This document shows, piece by piece, positions 28,722-40,099 of a stretch of DNA of 64,000 nt. A model generated the notes under the pieces. It was given only the letters and a program-made list of their open reading frames with translations. It searched no databases and was not told the origin of the DNA. The translations under genes and the position numbers were made by a program. Each line of letters begins with the position of its first letter. Position 1 is the stretch's first letter. Source of the DNA: Diphasiastrum complanatum (taxonomy: Eukaryota > Streptophyta > Lycopodiopsida > Lycopodiales > Lycopodiaceae); assembly GCA_029204225.1 (NCBI GenBank), contig MU832623.1, positions 1-64,000 of the forward strand. The letters are read 5' to 3'.

Positions 28722-29157
28722 TCATTGAGGTGGCCAGTATTTGTGCAATCGGCTACCGTTGATGGGTGTGTCGAAAGGTGTCCCATCTAGCTTTTCCAGG
28801 TCCACGGCTCCATGATTGAGGATCTCCTTGATTCGATAAGGACCTTCACCTGTGAACTTCAATTTACCCTTGATCGCTTTGGTTTTATACATGAGGACCA
28901 GATCTTCAGAACGATGATCATGCCATGGCTTGCGTCTTTCTTTTTCAGCTGCCAATGCATGCACAACTAGTAAGCAGGTTTCGCACAGTTTATGCAATGC
29001 TTCATGGCATAATTGTAGGGATCTAGATTCATCGAGACGTTGTGTTGTGGCAATTCTTAATGAAGGAACCAAAAATTTTACTGGTATTACAACATCCTGG
29101 ACCATAGACCAGTTGAAATGGCATTTGATCAGTGCTCCCCTTATATACTATCGGTGA
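28722..29157 (-). pseudogene. Ty3/gypsy integrase C-terminal part
   Basis: It reads VIPVKFLVPSLRIATTQRLD, then YKTKAIKGKLKFTGEGPYRI and HKYWPPQ plus stop. This is the integrase C-terminal domain of the family whose core is at 23240-23800. It is joined directly to upstream polyprotein sequence at about 29150 by a deletion of RT, RNase H and the integrase core. Confidence 0.8.
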
Positions 29158-30139
29158 GATTCCTTCTTCAGCATATTGATCTTAGCTCGACTCATAATCT
29201 TTGGATTATCAGTCATCTGTGAAGAAGATGACGCTATGTCTGGGTCCATTCGGACTGACTTCAAGGAATCCAATATCTTCCTTTTTCCTTTTCTTCTCAC
29301 ATAGTTGGGTTCATCCTTGTTGTCTTTCTTCAGTACTGGTGTGACATTCGCTTCATGGTTGCAAATATCCACATCCACTGTGGCTATGGCCTCCTCTAGT
29401 AGATCGCTCCATCAAATCACTTGGTTGTAACGTTGTCTCAACCGGTTCTTCTTGTTGGTAGGTGCCTTGGGTGGGTCTATCTTGAAAACTTTCACCATTT
29501 TGGATTTCTGTGGTGGCTGAGCTGGTACTTTCTTCATTCCATAGCGATCTGGGTCCATATGTTGCAAGACCTGCTCATCTGTCAGTTCAGTCTCCTGGTT
29601 ATAAGTAGAAGCATGTTGCCAAGGGACTAAACCATCGTCCACATGGTTCTCAATAGCTTCCGCTGACAGCCATGCAACATTGATCATGTTCACCACGAAA
29701 GTGGTTGGTGTGTCCAATGTATAGCACCTAAGTGAAGATGTGTTGGGTTCTGGATTTGAATCATGTTGAAAAGCATGCCCAACCATACAATCAACAATTG
29801 CTAATGCATCTGTCCATCTCATGATATCTGTTTTGGAATCATAGTGACCTCCCCTGGCTTGTCTTGGGTGATCGATCGTATGATCAGTGGTGGACGATCC
29901 GTCATCAGCTTTTGGTGCAATAGGTTTCACCGCCCATGTGGTTGGATCAGCCTTTATAGCCGAATACATTTTGAAGGAGTATTATGTACTTCCCTTGACT
30001 CGGATGTTGGAAACTCATTTTCTTCTTCCTCGTCTATTTGATAACATTCTATAAAATTGACTAAGGAATTTGTAGGTTCTGCTATCTCCTCACCTCCTCT
30101 CATAAGGTGACCTCCTGATGGATTGGATGTGAGAGACAA
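29148..30139 (-). pseudogene. Gypsy polyprotein region upstream of pol, second copy
   Basis: 29378-29148 (MDVDICNHEANVTPVLKKDN) matches copy I. 29969-29412 is a 185-codon open frame (WTDALAIVDCMVGHAFQHDS, HMDPDRYGMKKVPAQPPQKS) and 30139-29954 adds an acidic stretch. I take these as gag-pol linker of this gypsy family by position; the sequence itself is not recognised. Confidence 0.5.
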
Positions 30140-30660
30140 ATCTTCATCTTTTCATGATTTTTAAGTGTACTAAGTCCACTGAATCTTATTCATGTAATGT
30201 ATGCCACAAGATCAGCCATGCACAATTATTGAGCAGAAACATTTAGAACGAGCACAATGATTAGAAGCTTATAGAAAGGCACATGATTTGTAATTCTAGA
30301 ATATGCGAAATTTTCCAATAAGAATTAGATTAAGTCATGAAGCATTTGATAATCTTTACAAGTCTGGGTCCAAGATTGTTCTAGTCTGTCACACAAGCAA
30401 AGTCAACAACTCAAGAAACTGAAATCGCATCACTTGGACTATCAAAGAGAAAAATGACGAGAAAAATCAACATAACAATGTTTAGCGGTTATTTAGAACA
30501 TTGGGATCGGAAATGGAAATCGGACACTCAAGTATGGGAATTGGAATCAAACACAACAAGTATGGGGAATTGTGAATTTGCGACACAGAAAGTCATTGTC
30601 ACGATGGTTATCAGCAAGAAGAGGACCGACAAATGGAAATTGCAAGTCAAGGCCAGTTAG

Positions 30661-30676
30661 CCCCCCCCCCCCCCCC
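30661..30676 (+). repeat. Poly-C tract of 16 bp
   Basis: A pure C run directly after GCCAGTTAG. Confidence 0.95.
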
Positions 30677-32248
30677 ATCTTAACATCCATAAAGTTTTTC
30701 CAGAACAAGTTGAAAAATTCACAAGAACTTCACTTTTTGCAAAATGGCAAACAACCGTTGGATGAGTATTAAAATGAGTATGCAGTGATGATTTTATTTC
30801 CCTTCACAACCCTTCAAGAATTAGGCACATGGGCTAGGATAATGAAGTGTGAACTCTTCAATAGTTGACACTATGAACAATCAGTGACAAAAACCACCTA
30901 TTGCAATGTGTCAAAGGTCCAATGGGATGGACAAAACCAATCATGTCAGGGAAAAGTGAAAAAGTGGCACCATAATGAGGGAGAAAAGTTGATAAGACAA
31001 CAAGTAAAATGGCCTCACAAAATCTAGGCCATCTAGCACTGAAGTACAAGAAGAAAAGACAAAACTGGAAGGTGGGCAAAGTGGCATATGGAAGGGAGGA
31101 ATTTTTGGAACCATTATAAAAAGGGGTGTAGAAGCATTACATTTACATTGGCTAAGTTGTGGTTCCTATCCATCTTGGTGAACAAGTAATGAGAGCTCAT
31201 GGTGAGAGAAGTAATTCTACTATTGGAGGATTGAGTTCCCAACTTTTTGAGGGAGATTGGTTGTAGTAAATGTTGTAGCATCAACTTCAGCTTTTGTTTT
31301 GGAAAAATTATATTTTTTATTTTCTAATAGTGTGTGAAGAACCAAATGAGCTATAATGTTGCACAAACTTTGATTATCAGTCTCAAGGGGATGGATTCAT
31401 CAAAAATTGGTGGTAGGAACAGTTTTGGATGGACGGTTTGGTAACGGTAAGGAAACATGATGAAGGCTTGTGGTAGGGTGAAAGAACTGATAGTTCTACA
31501 GTTGCAACCTTGGACCCTTGCAATGTCGAGCTTTGACCACCACTTGCTGGGTGAGGAGCTTGCTTTATTTGCAAGTTCACGATTGTCTTCATTTTTCTTT
31601 TTCTGCAACTCTTCCTTTTGATCCATTACTTTTGGATCTCTTTGGGCTTCATAAGAAGGGATTCAACTATCATTGCTCCAGAGAGTTTCTTTTGATCAAG
31701 ATTGATCTGACTCATCTGTTGCTTAAGTTTTGTCCTTTCCTCCTCAGCTTCTTGCTTAATTTTTGATGTCTTCTAGCTGCTTCGCCTGCTTTTGTAGGTC
31801 TTTTTCGGCTGAACAACCAATATAGGTGGTAGTTGGTCTCCTCAAGACACTTGCAATGATCTATTAACTGCTTCGGTAAGACTATTAAAAATTGGTAATT
31901 TCTCAGAAGAACAGTAAACTGATGATAAACAAACAGATGAAAGGAAGGGTGGTAGTGACAACGGTAGATGGTGTGGGTGATAGGCATGAGAATGGATGTA
32001 GAAGTATGACAAGAGATTGGTTGAAGAAGGAGACTGATTTCTCAATGCTTGTGTTTCCCTTTTCTGAAGGATCTTCGTCATGACTGGAATACTTCTTCTG
32101 ATTGAGTCTCTTCGGATTACCCATCTGCCTTCTTTAGCCTTGTCTTTTTCATATTTGACTTGTGACCTTGGCTGTCGATCTTGCTGATGTTGTTGTTGGC
32201 AGCGTAACTGCTTCAATGGATCCAAGCAGATCCACTCTCTCTCTCTCT

Positions 32249-32265
32249 CCCCCCCCCCCCCCCCC

Positions 32266-32308
<43 letters not shown>

Positions 32309-32315
32309 AAAAAAA
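32249..32315 (+). repeat. Poly-C (about 50 bp, one T) followed by poly-A (17 bp)
   Basis: This near-pure C homopolymer at the end of a short CT run is followed by 17 A. It yields spurious poly-Pro/Lys and poly-Gly frames. Confidence 0.95.
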
Positions 32316-32901
32316 TCGGTTGGTGGGGATGTTGTTGCTGGTAACTGTTCATGTTTAGGATTGGATCGGCGTGTGGAACACGTAGTTGAAACTCGTTGAA
32401 GATGTGACTGGACTAAAGATTGAACAAATTTTAACTAAATTTGTTTCAATCTTGTTGTTGACTTGAAGAGTAATATGGCAATGAGGTGCAAGAATCAACT
32501 CTAACTTGTCATGGATTTCTCATAGTTTTCAAAAATTTGAAATTGTTGTACAAGGTAATCTGAAGATGGATAGATGAATAAAAATGTGTTCTGGAGATGC
32601 TCTACAAAAGACTCTCATGCAGTAGCTATTCCTCATGCAAAAATCAATCACACAAAATAGGTGAAGAGAAACAAGGAAATAAACAAACGTGACAGAGAGT
32701 GAGAACTGTATAGCACTTGTCGAACAAAACTTGCATTCATCAACATTGGTAAGTCACCATGATAGTTGGAATAGTTCATTTGTTTTGTAGAGTAATGATA
32801 CGTACTCTGATATGCCCTTGTCAAAATAAGACAGGGTTGGTAACACAAAAATCTACCATCATTGATAGCAGATGTTGTAAGATATAGCTTGAGATGCAGG
32901 T

Positions 32902-33216
32902 ATGGTTGAGGTACTATGTCCTAAGGACCTCTCTGAACAAGAGATTCAGGACCAAATCTCTATCTGGATTTCCAAATCCAAGAAATATTGTGTATTGGCA
33001 CATTGGAAATCTTATCAGCTTGTGGAAAGACAAATAGATTTGAGTTGCAAAAGGGGAGAAAAACTGTCAATTCCCTATGGAGGTTGCTCTTGGTTGGACG
33101 TTGTAGCAAATGACGGAATATTGGTTTCACTTTCTTGCGATAATGACTTTTTTCATATTAGTGTCTTCTGGCATTTTGGAGCTGGTATATTGTGCGGTAA
33201 TGTAGAAGTTTGCTAG
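32902..33216 (+). CDS. Unrecognised ORF, 104 codons
   Basis: MVEVLCPKDLSEQEIQDQIS, then KYCVLAHWKSYQLVERQIDL and GCSWLDVVANDGILVSLSCD, has a balanced, globular-looking composition unlike its repetitive surroundings. It could be a captured exon or part of a retroelement gene. I cannot assign a family and nothing adjacent supports a complete gene. Confidence 0.25.
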   Translation: MVEVLCPKDLSEQEIQDQISIWISKSKKYCVLAHWKSYQLVERQIDLSCKRGEKLSIPYGGCSWLDVVANDGILVSLSCDNDFFHISVFWHFGAGILCGNVEVC

Positions 33217-33249
33217 AAACTTCTCGAGTGAGCAGCAGGTTGAGCGGTT

Positions 33250-34539
33250 GGGTGCTATGGTGCTCGTGTGGTTGTTGTGAGAATCCTATCGGGAGTCATA
33301 ACTAACGTGACGGGTAGGTAGGATCTTAGTTGGTTGCTTTGGACAGTATTTGAAATTGTGTTTTTGGATACAATCGGGACACTTAGCATGGTACTGGGTC
33401 TTAACTGGACAATCAACCATGAAGTGGCTGGTTTCACCACAGATGAAACATCTGGTATGCAGTGGCCCTTGTATAACGGCGTAGCCATCTTGTATGGCTA
33501 GTGGTTTCGGACTTTCTGGTGGATATTCATGATAAGCCTGGCAGTGTGGGCACCATATTGTTTTTTGTCTATAACGTACCTGTGCAGGGTTTGGCTAAGC
33601 AAGCATATTGCGTTGGATAGACTTCAGGGTAGCTTGAAACTCATTGGTGAGTTTCTCCATCTGTAGCTGATGTTGCTTATTAAGCAACTCCAACTGGGAT
33701 TTCCAAAGTTGATCTCGGGTGTCCTTAATCGGCTTTTACTCATGGACAAGAGCGCGTGGTGCTCGCCTTTCCCTAGATTCGTCAACATCTGATCCTTCAT
33801 CTTCTTGCTTGATGGCATCAGACATAGCTAACTTTAGACTCGTGTATTCATCATTGGATTTAAGCTTGCGTTTAATCCATCTTGGAAGGCTGACTAAGAA
33901 TCAGATGATGAGCATCTGTTCGGAGGGTTGTTCTTGTACTTGACTTTTGAGTCATTTGAAACGCTAGATATAGTCTCGTACACATTCATCTTTTGCCATC
34001 TTGATGTTACTCAATTTGACAAAAGGGCTCTCGACCAAGCGAAAGGGCTTAAAACACTTGATAAAGGACTCTTTTAAAATTGACCAGTCGGTCTTCTCTT
34101 CACGATCAAGGTTGAAAAACCAGTCACGTGCTTTAGTGATCATGGTCATCGAAAACAATTGGACCATAGCATCAGGGGATGCTTTGCCATATACATCACA
34201 TGCATTCTCAAAGATTTGCAAAAATCTTTGAGGGTCCGAACTACTGTCAAACTTTGGTAGATCTAGTTTGGGTGTACGTCTTTCAAAATGAGCACCGTGG
34301 ATAGCAAAAGCACCATTAAGGTTGGTTCTGGCCTGGGAGGGGTCATCACCATAAGAATAGGCTCGTGCTTGGGAAGACTCAGCTCTATCAGGTTCTTGTC
34401 CCTCGAATGGGTTTGTGGATGGCTCGTGTATTTGGGCCCGCATTCGGTAGAACCTATGACGTCTGATTTGTTCAGCTACAGGGGACCTGATCTCGTATGG
34501 ATAATCTTCTAGGATTTTAGGATCTGTATTGTCGGCCAT
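33250..34539 (-). pseudogene. Ty3/gypsy gag with zinc knuckles, element 2
   Basis: 34539-33964 is open and reads MADNTDPKILEDYPYEIRSP, RTPKLDLPKFDS, FLQIFENACDVYGKASPDAM and FFNLDREEKTDWSILKESFI. This is the gag capsid domain, homologous to 6337-6985. After frame breaks, 33450-33330 encodes two zinc knuckles: CFICGETSHFMVDC (C-x2-C-x4-H-x4-C) and CPDCIQKHNFKYC (C-x2-C-x3-H-x4-C). The element is inactive because gag is frameshifted and pol is absent. Confidence 0.87.
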
Positions 34540-34689
34540 TGGGTATTGTTGTGTCTTTTTTGTATTGGATATGTGTTTTTGGATTTTTTAGGGTTTTTGG
34601 TGTTTTTGGATTTTTTTAGGGTGTTGAAGGAAGTGAAGGTGGAGATTCAGTATAAAAAGGGCTTTCTATTGGTATGAGTTTCATTTTTT

Positions 34690-34935
34690 TGAAATTTTTT
34701 TGGTGCTAGTTGAGATTTGAAAAAAATCGTCGGTTGAGATTTGAAAAACAAAATCGTCAGTTAAGATTTGAAAAAAATCATCAGTTGAGATTTGAAGGGA
34801 AGCATCGGCTGACATATGAAGGAAAGCGTCGGCTGAGATATGAGCGGAGGGCGTCGGTTGAGATGTGAGCAGAGGGCATCGGCTGAGATGTGAGCGGAGG
34901 GCGTCGACTGAGATGTGAAAGAAATGGAGCGTGAC
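34690..34935 (-). repeat. Leader minisatellite of gypsy element 2 (about 9 units of about 25 bp)
   Basis: Minus-strand units have the form ACATCTCAGCCGACGCCCTCCGCTC, with the core TCTCAACCGATGC as in element 1. They lie between the PBS and gag, exactly as in element 1. The frame HISTDALRSYLSRRF is partly shared with the ISTDAF/ISTGAF frame of element 1. Confidence 0.85.
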
Positions 34936-35243
34936 GGGGCGGTTGAAGGAGTGTAGTTGATGGGTGTGGGCTCTGGTTTTGCAGTTTGATACTAAAGCAA
35001 GTTTGATTGCTTGTGTTTGCAGTTGTTGTGGCTTGCTGGTTGGTTTGCAGGTTCAGGTGCAAGCAAGTTGGTTTTCAGACGGATTTGCAAGCAAGTTTAT
35101 TTGCCTACGATTGTTGTTTCTTGCAGGTCATTTTGTAGGTAGGGTAGTTCGTTTGCAAGGTAGACTGCAGATCAGAACTGTTATGGATCTGTTCAAGAAC
35201 ACTGTTGCAGCAGGTGTGGGTTTATGAGGTGTGGAGTTCAAGT

Positions 35244-35258
35244 AGCAACGGTGCCAAA
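35244..35258 (-). promoter_or_regulatory. gypsy primer-binding site, element 2
   Basis: The minus strand reads TTTGGCACCGTTGCT immediately after GTCAACA, the LTR end. Confidence 0.65.
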
Positions 35259-35630
35259 TGTTGACATCTTCAGAGCCTATAGAATCTGTTTACTAGTCTT
35301 CTTTGTTTCTTTTGTCTTCTGCCTATCGACAGAGACTGTGGGCACTTCTTGAGATTATCTTTCTTGTTCTAAGGCCCAAATTAGGCAGAAGGGGCTGATA
35401 ATCATTGTAGTATTGTCTTGCCTGTCGGAGGACATCCGGATGGGTCACTCTTGAACTGATGCACATGCATAAACAACCACTCATACATGCCAAAACGCTC
35501 AACCATAAAATCAGTGTGCAGATCCGTTGAACAAACAATGAAATTCTACTTCTACTTTGCTGCAAAATGAACTAAAATCAGATCCTACACTACTTTACTT
35601 GCATAAATTGACTGATTTTTCTAATATTGA
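35259..35630 (-). repeat. Probable 5' LTR end of gypsy element 2
   Basis: On the plus strand it starts TGTTGACATC beside the PBS. The outer boundary is not visible; 35630 is only an estimate, where copia-like sequence may begin. Confidence 0.45.
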
Positions 35631-35639
35631 AATCAAAAG

Positions 35640-36361
35640 GTATTTCCATCTCAATAAGGCTAGCTACTTGCTTATGGATGATATAACACATCATTCATGA
35701 TCTTATTGAAACCAAAAGAATCTACATTATGAAGACATTTCCATTTTCTTGACTTCATATCTAATGTAAGTTTACAAGGAAGACATGCTTTGCTATACTT
35801 TAAGGGATCACAATCAACTAGTATTGCCTTAATCCACCTTTGAGATACAAAAATCTCTTCAAAACAAAATGGTTCTTCATAAGTTGACATGGTTCATTTT
35901 GTGATTGCTCCTTATTCTTGATTGATTTCTCTTGAATAATAACAATAATTTTGAACTTATCCAAAGTTCCAAGCAAAATACTCTCTGAGGACATGAAATA
36001 AATCCAAGTTGTGATGGACTGAAAGAGGCTTCTTGCAAGTCCTTGTGAGACTCCAAGCCTCATTTACCTTTCCACAAAGGAAACCCCTTTCCTTGGATTT
36101 GTCCTTTTTGTATTTGGATTTCGAACTTGAAGCTCCATCCTTCACCTTGGCCCCCTTGCTTTGGTTCTCCTTGGATAGATTGGTCTTCTTTTTGTAGCAT
36201 CTTGAGGAAAAATATTCTTCCTTGCCAAAAAGGTTGCACTTAAGATCCTTACTTGCCTTCAATAGGATGCCACCTATTGATGCCATGTGAAACAAAACTT
36301 GTGATATGGTTCTACAAATGTAATTTTTGACTCTCAAGAGACTAGATTTGAACATATTCAA
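35640..36361 (-). pseudogene. Possible copia gag/protease remnant
   Basis: 36361-35957 contains LKCNLFGKEEYFSSRCYKKK, a degenerate zinc-knuckle-like segment followed by Lys/Ser-rich sequence. 35890-35672 ends IMNDVLYHP, reminiscent of the DVLYVP after the copia protease. A minus-strand copia PBS and LTR lie upstream at 38160-38174, which supports the orientation. The match is weak. Confidence 0.35.
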
Positions 36362-38159
36362 TAATCTAGAAGGATCTACAAAAGATCTAGCTCACAAACC
36401 TAAGAATCAATCTTCACACTAATGACTAGTCACTTGCAAACTTTGCTTTGATCACTAAGACAAAAGCTCACAATCTTTGAATCAAATCACAAAAGAAATC
36501 AGATCCAAACTCCTTTTGGACTCAACAGATACCAATGACTCTTTCTTTTGAGAGTTGGAATGAATATGAAAAGATTTGGCACCTAGATTTTCCTTTTCAC
36601 TTGACTAGTCTCTCAACACTTGAGATTCTTGAACAAAAGATGGGTTTTGTTTCAAATGCATGAAAATCAAACTTAATCACTTCTTTTGGACTCACTCTTG
36701 CACAAAGAATCTCACTCTTGAGATTTAGAATGAATTTGATTTGATTTGACAACATACTATACCACCAATTTTCACAAAACATACAATCTACACTAGATCA
36801 CTCAAATTTGACATGTACATTGGATTCAAACACATAAAATACAAAGATCCCAACCATGCATGAACACTCAAATATGGACGACTCCTTGTTCTAGACATCC
36901 AATGGGATCACAACTTGACCCTCACACTCTCACAAAGAAAGTTGAATAGAACTAATTTGAGTTTCATACATACTATGTCAATTTTTGCTCAATAAATTGA
37001 ATTCATTCACCCCTATTGGATTCCACCAATAACTCTTACCTCTTAAGAGTTGGAACGAAATTCAAAATCAAAAGTTCTGATTCTTCTTTCTCACTAAGAT
37101 ATTGTGCTACAAAGAGCTAATGCCACTTAAAAGATTTGATCACCTAGGAGAAGACAAATTCTCCACCAATAACAACACAAAATGAGCTTCTAGATCTTGC
37201 CCTTTACAAAGGAAGGAACTCTTAAAAAATTGGATCTCTCTCTCTCTAAAGATTTTTCATACACACCTCAATGATTTTATTTTTTCAAGCCTAACAATCA
37301 CTCAAACAAATTGAGTAGGGTTGAACAATGTGACTTGGATCTCAATCTCTTTTCTAGAACTCTCAATTTAAGCCAATCTATGTCAAATTCTACAAAACAT
37401 TTGCATAGATGCTATATATGCACTATAAACTCTCAAAGGTTTCACTTGGAGGACAGATCCTTCTAGCAAATTGATGCTTCTAAACTTGCCTATCACTCTT
37501 GAACAAATCTAGAGTGACGGTACAATGGATTTCAACCTCTCACCTTGCATATCACTCCTTAATCTATGATTTTTGGCAATGTCTCTCTCAACTTTGACAT
37601 GTACTCAAAAAATCAGAGAAACTCATTTAATGCACCTGAATCAAGCTTCAAATTAAATTTTTTGGATGATCTAATCCAAGAACAAATCATAGGAATAGAA
37701 TCTCTATAGAAAAAACTTGAATTTGCACTAAAAATCTCTAAATTTGGGTATATAACTCAAATTATGCATCAATTTGAATTTTCCCAACCAAAATAGGTTA
37801 TGTACGGACCCACACGTGTGGAAGGTACACCTACAGCCTACAACAAGTTTTGGTACAAAAGAATTGAATCTAGCTATCAATTCAAACTCTCTACCTCAAA
37901 ATTAGCTAGTTTTCACAAACTTGCTAATTTGGGAGATTTTGCATCAAACTGAAACATAAGGCTCCAAAACTGGTACTGTAAGTTCTAGCACGTGTGAAAA
38001 GTACCCCTTCAGCCCACAACAAGTTTTTGTCCATAAATTTTGAGTCTACCTATCCTATCCAACTCGCCACATCAAAATTAGCTAGTTTCCAAAAACTTGC
38101 TAATTTGGGCTTAGTTTTGGATCAACCCCATCAAATCTTCATAAATCCTCTTGTACTTG
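36362..38159 (-). repeat. Leader region of copia element B, with a 176-bp diverged tandem repeat
   Basis: AT-rich, non-coding. Copies at about 37795-37960 and 37971-38140 share CACGTGTG, AGTAC-CC, ACAACAAGTTTT, AAAATTAGCTAGTTT and AACTTGCTAATTTGGG in order. Confidence 0.6.
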
Positions 38160-38171
38160 GCTCTGATACCA
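38160..38171 (-). promoter_or_regulatory. copia primer-binding site, element B
   Basis: The minus strand reads TGGTATCAGAGC, identical to the PBS at 3528-3539, again two bases from an LTR edge (38174). Confidence 0.85.
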
Positions 38172-38173
38172 TG

Positions 38174-38950
38174 TGGAAATCTGCAAAATTGGACCAAGAA
38201 TGGATCCTAAAATGATCCACAAGAGTGATTGGATGTTAGATACAATTGATCTATCAATCTACACAAGATCTAGATCAATCTAGATCAAATTTAGATGAGA
38301 AAATCTAACAAGAACAATCATAAATGAAAGGGAATTGTACTTGATGGTTTAACACATGTGAAGACCTTTCAGAGTACGGACTCCAGCCTAAAATCAAAGT
38401 ACAATATGATAGGAACTCAAAACTATCAAGAAAAATCAAGACAAATGATGAAATTGACAAGAATTGCCTCCAAATCCAAGATTGGTGTTTCTTGTTGATT
38501 ATGGCCAAATGTGGCTCTATATGTACATAAAGTGGGAGCTCGTGGTACTGATCATCCCTCTGATCTCACATGTGTGAGGTGCTTTGTCATGTGATGATTC
38601 ATCATGCAAAATTGACACTTGGACAAAACCTTCTATTTTGAGCACTTTTGGTCCATTTTTCTTCTATGTAGAGAACTAGGAAAAACTCTTCTAGAAGTGC
38701 AAATTCGACTTCCTCAGCTTATTCCACACGTGTGAGCTGACCTCTACACATGGGTTTTGACACCTAATCTCATGATGTGGCTTCATGCAATCTCTAAATT
38801 GATGCCATGTGGCATATGACTAAAAAACATGATTTTGGCCATTTTAGCCAATGGAACTTGATTTAAACTATATGTACAAGCTATATGATTGTACTACATG
38901 AAAAGTACATTTATTTCACATGTGAAAACAGGCTCCACACATGTGTAATC
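38174..38950 (-). repeat. Probable 5' LTR of copia element B, with repeated E/G-box palindromes
   Basis: It starts TGGAAATC on the plus strand. It contains CACATGTG at 38353-38360 and 38567-38574, CACACGTGTG at 38725-38734, TTCACATGTGAA at 38915-38926 and ACACATGTGT at 38937-38946. The right edge is uncertain. Confidence 0.5.
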
Positions 38951-38951
38951 A

Positions 38952-40075
38952 CAAATCGATCGGAACAGAACCAGCTGCAGTATCCCCGTCGAGAAAATGT
39001 ATGGTGGTCAGTTTGTACTCAGAACCATATAGCCAATGAGTGTCTAGTCTTCAAGCAAAATCTAAAATTGACACAAAGATTTTGCCATCTGTGCAACGCA
39101 TCATCGCACGAGACAACATTTTGCCCATTTAACCCCCGGATCATACAACAGAAGAGGTGTCCCTATTAGACTTCTTATCCTTATCATCAAGGGGCACCAA
39201 ATGTGGCACCGAGGTATGGCGCGCCAAACAATCAGCAGCGCATGGCCTTACCTACACCACCAAGGCCAGCCAACCAGCAAGTGGCCCATGTGAACTTGAT
39301 AATAGCAGAGCACGAAGTACTAGCACCACCTCAATCTGAGCAGTAGCAATGGTACGGGCCGAACGAATCCTTTGTAGATTTTATCATTAATGAATATTAT
39401 GCAACCTATGTGGCTCAACCTCTGTGTCAGAGAGAGGAAGGAATTACGACTGCTACAGATGCGACGAAGGCCATAGAATTGCAGAATGTCCTTACAAGGG
39501 ACAATACACATCCTTCTACCGAGAATGCGGCTATGGACACTGTTACAAGAATTGCCCATTGAAACTTGGAACAAGTGCAGCACTGAATTTGATCACAGTA
39601 CAACCTACAGTAGTTCCAGGAGGATTGCCACCAGAAAAACAACACCCTCAAGCCCCAATGCTAGCAATCACGTGAGCACAAAAGCGGAAGGAAGTGGCAC
39701 CCTCACCACCCCCATCAATATCAAAAGATCAACCCTCAGTTGTAGGACCGTATCCAAATGTGAGAGAAGAAGGAAGGCAATATCAGAAGATACGCTGTTG
39801 GGTGCAGAAAGCGCAAGAGAAAGAAAAAGCTCAAGCAAGAGACATATCTGCAGAACCTCATGTTGCTGAAGAACTGGTAGCACAAGTGGGCTCACCATTA
39901 GATACTGATCAAAACAATCGGTTACACCATTACGAACCACCATTCCACATGGTGGAGCCCAAGGATCCGCACATTGAAGTGCTCGCAAGTTTGCTAGCAA
40001 GTCGTGTCAGCTTATCCCTTGGAGAACTGTTGCGGATCGCATCACAAGCCAAGAACCTTTTGGCTGATTAGGCCA
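38952..40075 (+). pseudogene. Ty3/gypsy gag C-terminal part with zinc-knuckle array, element 3
   Basis: It contains CTQNHIANEC (a knuckle lacking its first Cys), CHLCNASSHETTFC, CYRCDEGHRIAEC and the degenerate YRECGYGHCYKNC. The last two align with the second half of the element-2 knuckles. A Glu/Gln/Lys-rich linker follows (39694-40071, EEGRQYQKIRCWVQKAQEKE). Frameshifts separate the pieces. Confidence 0.75.
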
Positions 40076-40099
40076 AAGCTGAAGCGGAACCAGTAACAC

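Larger units (their letters stand above)
30140..33249. other. Unassigned DNA with homopolymer tracts and one protein-like ORF
   Basis: It holds C runs at 30661-30676 and 32249-32298, the latter followed by an A run to 32315. A minus-strand patch at 31626-31351 (ELANKASSSPSKWWSKLDIA) looks weakly coding but is broken. Confidence 0.35.

Noticed and set aside
31842-32352. Glycine- or proline-rich frames over 32249-32315
   Set aside because: Produced by the poly-C/poly-A tract only.
39320-40000. Minus-strand frames at 39583-39320, 39651-39427 and 40000-39668
   Set aside because: They overlap the gypsy zinc-knuckle and linker frames on the plus strand, which carry recognisable CCHC motifs.
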